Shown in pieces: positions 43,852 to 52,535 of a DNA stretch of 64,000 nucleotides. Numbering within the stretch: position 1 is the stretch's first letter; each line of letters starts with the position of its first letter. The DNA is taken from the NCBI GenBank assembly GCA_015482705.2, contig JADMLA020000039.1, positions 1 through 64,000 on the forward strand. Reading direction: 5' to 3'. This stretch comes from Prosthecochloris sp. (GTDB taxonomy: Bacteria > Bacteroidota > Chlorobiia > Chlorobiales > Chlorobiaceae). Made by a program: the position numbers and the translations under genes. Under the pieces are notes generated by a model. The model worked only from the letters and a program-made list of their open reading frames with translations. It was not told where the DNA came from and did not search any database.

Positions 43852-46800
43852 TTACGTCTCTCTGAAAAACAAACTATAGAGAACTGGAACGAACCCAAGC
43901 GTCAGGATCGTTCCCACTGCCAGACCGCCCATAATGGCCCAAGCCATCGGATACCACATTGCTCCTCCAAAAAGGGCCAAAGGAACAAGCCCTAAAATTG
44001 TGGTCAATGTTGTAATCAAAATGGGACGTAAACGAGCCTGACACGCTTCGAAAATGGCTTCCCGAACACGTAATCCCCGGGTACGCTCGAGATCGATGCG
44101 GTCGATGAGCACAATGCCATTGTTCATAATGATGCCGACAAGACTGTATATTCCCAGAATCGCCGTAAAGCTTAAAAAAGCATTGCTTGCCAGTAAACCC
44201 AGAACCGCACCTATAATCACCAGCGGAATGGTTAGCATTATGATGGTCGGGCGACGGAAAGAGTTGAACTGTATAACGAGTAATACGATCATACCCAAAA
44301 GAGCATACGGCAGGTTTGCAGCGAGAGCGCTGTTGCCTTTTTCTGAACTTTCTATTTCTCCACCAACGTCTATGTCATATCCGTCGGGAAGAGTCAAAGT
44401 CTGAATAAACGGCCACAATAACGTATGCAATTCTGCAGCTTGCATAGTCGTGTGTAAACAGGAAACCGTAAGGGTGCGCTCCTGATCTTGTCTGATTAGT
44501 TTTCCGGGTGCGATATAGCCTTTAAAATCCGCGATCTGCATTAGGGTTACAGACTCGCCGTTTTCAGCTCTAATCGGCAAAGTCCTCAATCCACTCCAAT
44601 CATCACGGGTTTCATCTCCTTGAACAACAATCGGAATTATCTTGTCACCTTCTCGAAAATCACTTATCTGAACTCCTTCGAAATATGCATTCAAAGCATT
44701 GGCGATAGATTTGCTGGTCACTCCTGCACGCCGGGCGCGGTCCTGGTCGACTTCAACTCTTGTGCGAATCACCGGTTCACTCCAATCATTCTTGACATCA
44801 ACCGTTCCACTGATGCCGTTCATCTCATTTTCTATAGAGCGGGCAATGCGGTAGAGTTCCGTAACATCTTGACCGGTGATCTCGTATTCCACTATGCCGA
44901 TCTCCCCTGCCCCCAATGACATTCTTTTCGACCGCCCTCTAGCCTCGGGAAGATTCTCGAGAATAAAGTTATCGACCTTTGCCATAGCAGGGACGACCTC
45001 TTCGGTAACGTTTGTGTTGACAACTAGAAAAGCTACATTGCTGCCTGGATTGGGTGGACTGAGTGTAAGAAAAAAGCGGGGTCCGCCATAACCCATATAG
45101 GCGATATTACTTTGAATATCGGGGTTTACTTGGGAATCGGATAGCCAACGTGTCAAGCGCCTCGTGACCTTGGTCGTTTCATCGATATGCGTTCCGGCGG
45201 GCATGTCGATGTATACTAAAAACTGATTGCGGTCCGAATAGGGCATCATCTGCTTGGGAATGAGCGAAAAACCATTGATGGCTACAATGAGGGCGGCAGC
45301 GAGAACACCGATGAACCTGACTCTATAACGCATCAGCATTTCAAGAATTCCCCTGTATACCACATACATGCGGCTGTTATAAGAAGAAGGTTTTTGCTCT
45401 GCGGCTTTCACTTGTGTTTTCTCGTCGAGAAACCAGTAACAGAACGTCGGAGCCGCAAACATCGCTAAAATCCATGACGACAGCAACGCGATAATTACCA
45501 CCTGGGAAAGTGAACGCAAATATTCACCGGAAACATCATCGGCCAGCATGAGCGGCATGAAGGCAAAGATGGTGGTCAGAGAAGAAGTCAATAGCGGTAC
45601 ACCGAGACTTTGAGCCGCGTATACAGCGGCTTCTTTTTTATTTACTCCCATATCCAGCCTGCGCTGCATATCTTCAGTAATGACAATACCGTTATCAACC
45701 AGAAGACCCAGCGATATGATGATGGCAGCTATGGACATGCGTTGTAAATCTATGCCCCAGATACCCATAACAATAAAAGACAGCAGAACGGTCAGAGGAA
45801 CGATCGTGCTGACGAGAATCCCTGTACGAACCCCCAGGAATGCAATTACCACAATCAGTACTACCACCACCGTCTGGAAAAGATTGTTTACAGCACTATC
45901 GACCGCTTTTTTTACCAACGAGGGTTGATAGGTGGCATAGTCAAGTTCGATTCCAACAGGTAACTCTTTCTCCAGCTGATGAATTTCAGTCGTGACTTGT
46001 TGGCCAAAATCTTCAATGTTGTATCGAGGCACCATAGAGACAGCCAAAATCACAGCGGGCCTATCGTTGAAAAAAGCCGCGTATTCGGATGGCTCTACAT
46101 AGCTGCGCCTGACATCGGCGATATCCTGCAGATAAACAACCTGTTCAGTGTCCGGAACCTGTACCTGAATGTTCTTTATATCTTCGATTGTCCGAAAGTT
46201 ACCGGACGGTTCGATCACGATAATGCGCCCTTCAGCGTTGATGCTACCACCCGGCAGAACTACATTTTGATCGTTCAGTTCCTGAACGATACTGCCAAAT
46301 GAAAAACCGTAATATGCCAACCTTGCAGCATTGATTTCGAGATAGATACGCTCTTCCTGTATACCCATCACATCGACTTTATCGACGCAATCCATCGCGT
46401 TGATCCTATCCTGCATATACAAGGCGATTTCGCGCAGTTCCTTCATGGAAAAGCCGTCCCCAGTCATAGAGACCGTTGCTGAAGAAACGCGGCCGAAATC
46501 ATCATTGACAATAGGCCCGATCGACCCTTCCGGAAGGTCTTTTACTACGTCATCCATTTTGTTGCGCAGGTCTTGCCAGATCGGAGCCAAATCAAAATAG
46601 GAGTCGCCGACTTTTGGCTTTATCAAGACCTCCCCGGTTTTGACCGTGGTATTGATCTCGACTATTTCCGGGATTTCATTGATTTTTTTCTCTAAAGGCT
46701 TTGCGATGAGGTTTTCAACCTGGTCTACGGGCATGCCGGGAAAATAAACACTGACCTGTGCATCCCGGACAGTAATTTCCGGATCCTCCCGAGAAGGCAT

Positions 46801-46896
46801 TGTCAGAAAAGCTTGGATACCGACTATAACGATACAAGCAAGCACTACAATCGTGACGCGGGAATTCTCGATAGCAAACTGTGTGATGCGACCCAT
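43852..46896 (-). CDS. RND efflux pump, inner-membrane transporter
   Basis: A 1014-residue proton-driven exporter with 12 helices and two large periplasmic loops. N-terminal FAIENSRVTIVVL and MPSREDPEI, and the helix-4 block GLLVDNGIVITED with acidic residues for proton relay, fit the HAE/YerP-like branch of the AcrB superfamily. It is the last gene of a three-gene tripartite efflux operon. Substrate unknown. Confidence 0.93.
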   Translation of the reverse strand: MGRITQFAIENSRVTIVVLACIVIVGIQAFLTMPSREDPEITVRDAQVSVYFPGMPVDQVENLIAKPLEKKINEIPEIVEINTTVKTGEVLIKPKVGDSYFDLAPIWQDLRNKMDDVVKDLPEGSIGPIVNDDFGRVSSATVSMTGDGFSMKELREIALYMQDRINAMDCVDKVDVMGIQEERIYLEINAARLAYYGFSFGSIVQELNDQNVVLPGGSINAEGRIIVIEPSGNFRTIEDIKNIQVQVPDTEQVVYLQDIADVRRSYVEPSEYAAFFNDRPAVILAVSMVPRYNIEDFGQQVTTEIHQLEKELPVGIELDYATYQPSLVKKAVDSAVNNLFQTVVVVLIVVIAFLGVRTGILVSTIVPLTVLLSFIVMGIWGIDLQRMSIAAIIISLGLLVDNGIVITEDMQRRLDMGVNKKEAAVYAAQSLGVPLLTSSLTTIFAFMPLMLADDVSGEYLRSLSQVVIIALLSSWILAMFAAPTFCYWFLDEKTQVKAAEQKPSSYNSRMYVVYRGILEMLMRYRVRFIGVLAAALIVAINGFSLIPKQMMPYSDRNQFLVYIDMPAGTHIDETTKVTRRLTRWLSDSQVNPDIQSNIAYMGYGGPRFFLTLSPPNPGSNVAFLVVNTNVTEEVVPAMAKVDNFILENLPEARGRSKRMSLGAGEIGIVEYEITGQDVTELYRIARSIENEMNGISGTVDVKNDWSEPVIRTRVEVDQDRARRAGVTSKSIANALNAYFEGVQISDFREGDKIIPIVVQGDETRDDWSGLRTLPIRAENGESVTLMQIADFKGYIAPGKLIRQDQERTLTVSCLHTTMQAAELHTLLWPFIQTLTLPDGYDIDVGGEIESSEKGNSALAANLPYALLGMIVLLVIQFNSFRRPTIIMLTIPLVIIGAVLGLLASNAFLSFTAILGIYSLVGIIMNNGIVLIDRIDLERTRGLRVREAIFEACQARLRPILITTLTTILGLVPLALFGGAMWYPMAWAIMGGLAVGTILTLGFVPVLYSLFFRET

Positions 46897-46908
46897 ACCC
46901 GTTCAGAA

Positions 46909-48039
46909 TTACTGTGAAAGATTAATTGTCGCAGGAACGTTATAAGCAGGTTTCCACTCTTTGACTTTCTGACCGTCTGTCAGGAACGGCACTCCTGCAA
47001 CAATGACCATATCTCCAGGCTCGAGACCTTCTTCTACTTCCAGTTTGTTGCCGAAGATATCACGAATACTGACTTTACGCTTTTCGACAACCTGTAGATC
47101 CGGTTTAAAGACATAAACCGTTGCCTGTTTTTTGACACTTTTTTCTCCCTCTACAGGAATTCGAACATCGAGCGCAGAAACGGGTATCAAATAAACCGGC
47201 GCATCGCCAGCTTCACCAAGACTGAAAGTGACCTGTGCCGTCATGCCGGCAAAAATATCGTAAAAAGTTCGAGCCAGTTCTGCAGTCACAATAAACGCGT
47301 TGCCTGTTTCAGCCTGTGCCCCTATCTGCGAAATCCTCCCGCTCACAACAGCTTTTTTTAACGTCGGAAACCTGACTTTGACAGGATCGCCGTAGTTGAT
47401 ATCACGAATAAACGTTTCGGGCACTAAAACCTCAACTTCATATCCCCCTTCTCCTTGCAGTTCAAACGCTGTTTTTCCTGCAGCTATTTCAACGAAAGGG
47501 TCGATCAGACGTTTTGCGATCCTGCCGGAAAAAGGTGCCCGAAGTACCGTTTCGTCAAGATCATTCCGGGCGGTTTTGAGCCGTGTTTGTGCAACAGCAT
47601 AACTGCTTTCAGCAGCTTGATAAGCCGCCTGAGCCTGATCTACCGCAGCTTGAGAAACAAAATCTTTTTTCTTCAGGTTTTTCTGGCGCTGCAGCATATT
47701 CTTCTTTTCAACCAAGTCAGCTTTTGCTTTAGCAAGATTTGCCTGAGCTTCTTCCAGAGCCAGTGTATAATTTTTTTGTTCCAGCGCAGAAAGAACCTGA
47801 TCCTTTACGACGCTATCTCCTGCCTTAACATCGACTTTCGCAATACGGCCACCAACCTGGAAACTCAACTCGGACTCATTTACCGCTTTGACAACCCCTG
47901 CGATCTGCCGGGTGTTTGCATCACTTGCTTCTGACACGGTAAGAGTTTTAACAGCACGCACCGGTTCTTCAACAGCTTCTTCCCCCATACAAGCAGTTAG
48001 CAGCAACATTGGGATCACGAACAAAAAAAGTGTCTTCAT
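46909..48039 (-). CDS. RND efflux periplasmic adaptor (lipoprotein)
   Basis: A 376-residue membrane fusion protein. The start at 48039 is set by a strong GGGGGG just upstream; it gives a lipoprotein signal (MLLLTACMG, Cys anchor). The lipoyl halves (LSFQVGGRIAKVDVKAGDSV and VLRAPFSGRIAKRLIDPF) flank an alpha hairpin. It bridges the RND pump (12 nt downstream) and the TolC-like factor (43 nt upstream). Confidence 0.92.
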   Translation of the reverse strand: MKTLFLFVIPMLLLTACMGEEAVEEPVRAVKTLTVSEASDANTRQIAGVVKAVNESELSFQVGGRIAKVDVKAGDSVVKDQVLSALEQKNYTLALEEAQANLAKAKADLVEKKNMLQRQKNLKKKDFVSQAAVDQAQAAYQAAESSYAVAQTRLKTARNDLDETVLRAPFSGRIAKRLIDPFVEIAAGKTAFELQGEGGYEVEVLVPETFIRDINYGDPVKVRFPTLKKAVVSGRISQIGAQAETGNAFIVTAELARTFYDIFAGMTAQVTFSLGEAGDAPVYLIPVSALDVRIPVEGEKSVKKQATVYVFKPDLQVVEKRKVSIRDIFGNKLEVEEGLEPGDMVIVAGVPFLTDGQKVKEWKPAYNVPATINLSQ

Positions 48040-48082
48040 TATCCCCCCTTTTGACCAGATCTTTTTAAATTTTCGGCTTGTC

Positions 48083-49465
48083 TTAAAAACCTCCTCCAAG
48101 ACCAAGATACAGGTTCACACGCTGGACAAGCAGATCATATTCCATTCTTAGATAAGCACTTTGCGTTGAAATCGTGGAACGTTGCAATTGAAGAACATCC
48201 AGAAGCTCCCCTTCTCCCATTGTATATTTTTCAATGCTTATCTCTTCTGCCAACCTGGCATGTTTATAAGCGATTTTCAGACTTTCAGCTCGTCTTCTGA
48301 ATATTGCCTCATTCGACAGCGCAGTTTCAATCTCGCCGAAAGCTGCTAACGCTGTTTTTTGATAATCAGCCAGTGCTTGTTTTTGGAATGCCTCAGCTGC
48401 TTCGACCCTGCCCTCCAGCCTGCCTGCATCAAAAAACGGGAACATCAAACTTGAAACAACATTCCAAGCGATATTTGCGGGATTGGTTAAATCTGATAAT
48501 CCATCGCTTACACTTCCCAAACTCCCGGTCAGGTCAATGCGTGGCAATCTTGCCGCTTTAGCTTCTCTGGTTTCATCAAAAGCTGCCGCTACACGACGTT
48601 CAGCAGCAATGATATCCGGGCGACGCTCAAGAACTTCTGATGGAATGCCGGCAGGAACCGGGGCAGGAAGACCCGGAAGATCACCTGCAATATCAACAGC
48701 CGCTGATGGATAACGGCCCAACAATGTCTCCAGACTGCGAAGAGCTTGTAAATGAGCACTTTGAGCATTCCCTAAAGCATCTTCCGCAACGGCTTTTTCC
48801 GATCTGACGAGATAAACATCCTGAACAGAAACCATACCCTCATCGAAAAAAGCTTTTACTATTTCAAGCGTTTTGACATAATTAGCTACGTTGTTTTCGG
48901 CCAGTTGCTGCTGCCGTAAGGTTTCAATTGCCAGAAAGTAAGCTTTCGTTGTTTGCGCTACCAATGAGAGTCTCGCATACGCATAATCCATTTTTGCAGC
49001 AACAAACTCTTCTATCGCAGCTCTCTGTCCGCTACGAATTCGACCCCAGACATCCAGTTCCCAGGCTATATCCAGAGAAACTCCCACCGAAGAAATATCT
49101 TCAGACAAGGCACTGTCCATATTGCCCTGATTGGTTCCCTGCAAGGCAAGTGTCACGGCAGGACTTAAATCCGCTCCGGCTTGCTTTGCTAAAGCAGCTG
49201 CCGCTTCAATCTTGGCTGCAGCGATGCGAAGGTCGAAATTCATTACAAGAACTTCTTTCACCAAGGCATTCAGCTTGGTATCGTTAAATATCTCAAGCCA
49301 GCCGGGTTGAAGACCCGAGCGAGGAGCCTCCTGTGCAGCAATGTTTCCAAAATCTGCGGGAATATCGAATTCAGGAGTAGTTGAAGGAGACTCCCTTTGC
49401 ACTGTAGTACAATTGGAAAGAAAAGCGGTTAACGCTATCAGTGTCGGTATCCTAAATCTTTTCAT
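48083..49465 (-). CDS. RND-system outer-membrane factor (NodT/OprM type)
   Basis: A 460-residue outer-membrane channel lipoprotein (LTAFLSNC lipidation site). The signature GIPSEVLERRPDIIAAERRVAAA and the repeated helical hairpins are typical. AGGA lies 10 nt before the ATG at 49465. It heads the efflux operon; an inverted repeat sits just upstream. It is distinct from the factor at 26.5-28 kb that belongs to the ABC exporter. Confidence 0.93.
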   Translation of the reverse strand: MKRFRIPTLIALTAFLSNCTTVQRESPSTTPEFDIPADFGNIAAQEAPRSGLQPGWLEIFNDTKLNALVKEVLVMNFDLRIAAAKIEAAAALAKQAGADLSPAVTLALQGTNQGNMDSALSEDISSVGVSLDIAWELDVWGRIRSGQRAAIEEFVAAKMDYAYARLSLVAQTTKAYFLAIETLRQQQLAENNVANYVKTLEIVKAFFDEGMVSVQDVYLVRSEKAVAEDALGNAQSAHLQALRSLETLLGRYPSAAVDIAGDLPGLPAPVPAGIPSEVLERRPDIIAAERRVAAAFDETREAKAARLPRIDLTGSLGSVSDGLSDLTNPANIAWNVVSSLMFPFFDAGRLEGRVEAAEAFQKQALADYQKTALAAFGEIETALSNEAIFRRRAESLKIAYKHARLAEEISIEKYTMGEGELLDVLQLQRSTISTQSAYLRMEYDLLVQRVNLYLGLGGGF

Positions 49466-49487
49466 GCTTTTCAAATCCTACACAGCT

Positions 49488-49571
49488 CCATATGTAGTTG
49501 TCAATCATTTTCAGTTCCGAACAATCAGAGAGCCAACAGACATCCGCCTGATTGTAGTCTACTACATATGG
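49488..49571. promoter_or_regulatory. Inverted repeat upstream of the RND efflux operon
   Basis: CCATATGTAGT (49488-49498) and ACTACATATGG (49561-49571) are perfect 11-nt inverted arms with a 62-nt spacer, starting 22 nt before the first gene. Both arms may be sites for one regulator, or the transcript may fold. No regulator gene is adjacent. Confidence 0.45.
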
Positions 49572-50093
49572 GTCTCACAAGTCTGACAACGAACGCCGTG
49601 AAATAAACACCACCAGCTAAAGCGTCAAGAAACCTGGAAAGGGTGGTGATAATCAACTACATCTGAAATGAAGCTTTTTCTCAAAAGCATCACGGTGAGT
49701 ATGTAAAAACACAACCGAAAAAGATGTTTTAAGGATTGAACATTTCTTCGTTGACAACAGAAAGGAAAGGATTTCACATTGAAAACAAGCATCGTATACT
49801 CAAGGATACTTCTAACAATATCGCAATAATGAAACACATTTCAGCACCTGCGGCAATAATTACGAAAAAACCCGAAACTACCACAAAGACACTCAGCTTG
49901 CTGCGAAACTATGTTTTTTTTCTTGAAGAAAGGAAAAGATGGCAAATGTGAAAAAGACGATACACTTATCAGAATCACCGATCACAGTTCATTCTGGAAT
50001 GAAAAAAGAGAATGGAACGCATAACACGCCATTTTCTCGGTATGAACGGCAAGCACCCATGGGCACAATAAAGCAGCTTTTGGCAGATATAGG
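49572..50093. other. Gene-free stretch between the RND and GDT1 genes
   Basis: No recognisable gene. A 61-codon frame at 49939-50124 (MANVKKTIHLSESP...) has an AAAGGAAAAG before its ATG but runs into the end of the GDT1-type gene on the other strand and resembles nothing I know; I leave it as a doubtful small gene. Confidence 0.35.
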
Positions 50094-50735
50094 TTACGCA
50101 GCTTTTTTCCTGAGAAAAAAATAACCGGTCAACACAATAGCACACAGGGCAACGAACCATATGCCGAAAGAAAAGTCAGCACCACCCTCATACATGTTGA
50201 AAGCGCCAAAAACAAAGAAAATACTTGCCGCACCAATCTTGATGACGTTTTCCGATAACCTTTCGCCAAGGCTTTTGCCAACCACAATCGCCAGAGCATC
50301 GGCAAGTACCATGCCGAGTGTCGAGCCGATCCAGACCGGTAAAAAAGGATTCGTCGTAGCAAGAGAAAGAGTACTCAACATGGTTTTATCGCCAAGTTCG
50401 GCAATGAAAAATGTACTGAATACAAGCCAGAATGGATGAACCGCCGTTTTGCATGATCCGTTTCCATCATCGAGACTGTCCCCTCTCAATGTCCAGAAAC
50501 CATAAGCGACAAATGATATTCCGGCGATGAACAATACCAAGTCGACAGGTAGCAGCCCTCCTAAAATATTTCCGGCTGCTGTCGAGAAAACATGCACAAC
50601 AATAGTTGAGCAGAATATTCCCCATAAAACGACTTTTGCATTGAAGCAAGTGGCGAGCGTCAGAGCAAGAAGCTGTGACTTGTCACCAAGTTCAGCAATA
50701 AATATGAGAGCAAGAGACAACCAGAATGCATCCAT
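50094..50735 (-). CDS. GDT1/TMEM165 (UPF0016) cation exporter
   Basis: A 213-residue membrane protein with six helices and the duplicated UPF0016 motif E-x-G-D-K-(S/T): AELGDKSQ and AELGDKTM. Relatives such as Mnx and MneA export manganese, or exchange Ca2+/Mn2+ for protons. ATG 50735 is preferred to the in-frame TTG at 50777. It follows the lipocalin gene on the same strand. Confidence 0.9.
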   Translation of the reverse strand: MDAFWLSLALIFIAELGDKSQLLALTLATCFNAKVVLWGIFCSTIVVHVFSTAAGNILGGLLPVDLVLFIAGISFVAYGFWTLRGDSLDDGNGSCKTAVHPFWLVFSTFFIAELGDKTMLSTLSLATTNPFLPVWIGSTLGMVLADALAIVVGKSLGERLSENVIKIGAASIFFVFGAFNMYEGGADFSFGIWFVALCAIVLTGYFFLRKKAA

Positions 50736-50814
50736 GAGAGGTACGAACAAGGCAATATTCCCTAATGACGGGAACAATGTTATTGAAAAAAAATGAGTTA
50801 AACAAGCGAACCGC

Positions 50815-51300
50815 TCAACCCCGTTGATTGGTTTTCACAAGACGAGCCGTATCGAAACCGCGATCTCTCAATCGACCTATGATTTCATCATAGACTGTTT
50901 CTCCCATATAGGGAGTCCGACTCAGAATCCAGAGACTTCGGGATGTAGGCGTCGATACAACCGCCCAGGAATAATCATCAGCAAGATCAACGACCCAGTA
51001 GTCACCCTTGAAAAACCTGAAAAACTGAATCTTGAGTTTGGCATTGCCGCTTTCAGGAACGGAATATGCTTTTGCCCTGATAGATTTCTCACGTCCTTTT
51101 CGCTGACACGAATTGCGAATATCGACGTATCCTTCCTTGTTGAGTGTGTACTCGGCTTTTGTTTTTATGCAACCCCTCTCTTCTTTCGGGGCGAAAGAAG
51201 CTATCTCATACCAGGTCCCGCAATATCGGACGACATCGACCGACGGTACTGTCGACGGTTCTCTGGGAGAAGCTTTTTTTCGGAAAATTTTTTTTAACAT
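50815..51300 (-). CDS. Bacterial lipocalin (Blc-like)
   Basis: A 161-residue lipocalin. The first signature GTWYEIASF and the later VVDLADDYSWAVV and WILSRTP blocks are diagnostic of Blc. Unlike E. coli Blc it has no signal peptide or lipobox; the basic start MLKKIFRKKASPREP suggests a cytoplasmic protein or an N-terminus changed by an alternative start. Lipocalins bind fatty acids or small hydrophobic molecules. Confidence 0.88.
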   Translation of the reverse strand: MLKKIFRKKASPREPSTVPSVDVVRYCGTWYEIASFAPKEERGCIKTKAEYTLNKEGYVDIRNSCQRKGREKSIRAKAYSVPESGNAKLKIQFFRFFKGDYWVVDLADDYSWAVVSTPTSRSLWILSRTPYMGETVYDEIIGRLRDRGFDTARLVKTNQRG

Positions 51301-51458
51301 AACACACTGTAATCAGTTAGAATAACGAGGCCATATATCTTTTTTCCCGCAAATCCTCGACGTCCCTCACGTACCCATTGTTTGTTTATTATTAATTGTT
51401 ATGCAAGTATATCACGTTCGGAAACATTCGTGCATTCCCAATCTCTAAACGATAGCGC

Positions 51459-51920
51459 ATGGTTATTCGATCCGCAACCCTCGATGATATCGATCGTTGT
51501 ATTGAACTCCTCACCTGCCTGTTCGGCCAGGAAGCTGAATTTTCTCCTGACCCTGTACGCCAGAGAAAAGGACTGCTTATGATCGTTCAGGATCCCTCCC
51601 GTGGAAACGTCTTTGTCGTCGAAGACCAAAAAAGGAAGGTTATTACAGGTATGGCCGTACTGCTCTATACGGTAAGTACAGCTCTCGGCAGCAAAGTCGC
51701 ACTTCTCGAAGATCTTGTCATTGATCCGGGATACCGTTCACAAGGCATTGGAACGCAACTGATCAACTATGCAATCCGTTTCGCTGAAAACGAGGGGTTC
51801 GCTCGCATCACCCTCTTGACAGATGAAGATAATGGAACGGCTCACCATTTTTATCAAAAGCAAGGATTCAGCAGATCCGATATGATTGTTTTCAGAAGAA
51901 TAAATTCACTCGTGCGATGA
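51459..51920 (+). CDS. GNAT family N-acetyltransferase
   Basis: A 153-residue single-domain acetyltransferase with the acetyl-CoA loop DPGYRSQGIGTQLINYA (R-x2-G-I-G) and C-terminal HHFYQKQGFSRSDMIVFRR. Substrate unknown. Not obviously in an operon. Confidence 0.88.
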   Translation: MVIRSATLDDIDRCIELLTCLFGQEAEFSPDPVRQRKGLLMIVQDPSRGNVFVVEDQKRKVITGMAVLLYTVSTALGSKVALLEDLVIDPGYRSQGIGTQLINYAIRFAENEGFARITLLTDEDNGTAHHFYQKQGFSRSDMIVFRRINSLVR

Positions 51921-52052
51921 ACTTTTTACCCTTGAAACTATTTTAGATGAATATCTTTAGAAGAAGATGATTCTGATTCATCGCCAATCCGGAATAACAA
52001 ATGTTCTTTTTGTTCCTTTTTTTGTAATGCATAAATCAAAGGAGAAACAGCT

Positions 52053-52217
52053 ATGGATAAATGGATATGTGAACCTTGCGGTTACGTTTACGACCCTGAT
52101 TACGGAGATCCTGATAATGGCATAGAGCCCGGAACCGCTTTCGAGGATATTCCTGACGATTGGGTATGTCCCGTTTGTGGTGTTGAAAAAAGCTTTTTCG
52201 TTAAAGAAGAAGCATAA
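52053..52217 (+). CDS. Rubredoxin
   Basis: A 54-residue iron protein too short for a usual gene-length cutoff. The FeS4 site is C6-x2-C9 (WICEPCGYVYDP) and C39-x2-C42 (WVCPVCGVEK), and all core aromatic residues are in place. AAAGGAG is 7-8 nt before the ATG. Rubredoxins pass single electrons, often in oxygen or peroxide defence in anaerobes. A strong terminator follows, so it is monocistronic. Confidence 0.96.
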   Translation: MDKWICEPCGYVYDPDYGDPDNGIEPGTAFEDIPDDWVCPVCGVEKSFFVKEEA

Positions 52218-52250
52218 GTCAGCCAAAAGAGTTATCGCACGATGTATTTT

Positions 52251-52283
52251 GCGGCGTTATTCACCAAAAACGCCGCTTTTTTT
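52251..52283 (+). terminator. Intrinsic terminator of the rubredoxin gene
   Basis: GCGGCGTT (52251-52258) pairs with AACGCCGC (52269-52276), followed by seven T residues. It starts 33 nt after the stop codon. Confidence 0.88.
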
Positions 52284-52535
52284 CATCCTTTCCGCTCAAC
52301 AGTCATCTCTGTCCATCCGATTTCATGCTTCAGCATTGACAAACCCGCGCCGATAAGCTATGCAAAAAATGCAGTCAATTTCACGATCTACCGTGAAATA
52401 ACTATTTTGGACTATGTTTTTTTTCACTGCACGCATTACCACAGCTTATGCAATTCTTGATCATACCTGCGCAGCATGCTTTTCATGGAGAAACCGCTTT
52501 TCTTAGACCTGCCAGTAACTTTAAGTAGAAAAATC
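52284..52535. other. Gap before the glutamate-synthase-like gene
   Basis: This 250-nt gap shows no gene. It presumably holds the promoter of the next gene; an in-frame ATG at 52476 would extend that protein by 20 residues. Confidence 0.3.

Noticed and set aside
43242..43898. A 218-codon minus-strand frame rich in Ser
   Set aside because: It is the antisense image of the Glu/Lys-rich coiled coil of the HerA-like ATPase.
49939..50124. A 61-codon frame with a good AAAGGAAAAG before its ATG
   Set aside because: It overlaps the 3' end of the GDT1-type gene on the other strand and has no recognisable feature; kept only as a note in the gap entry.
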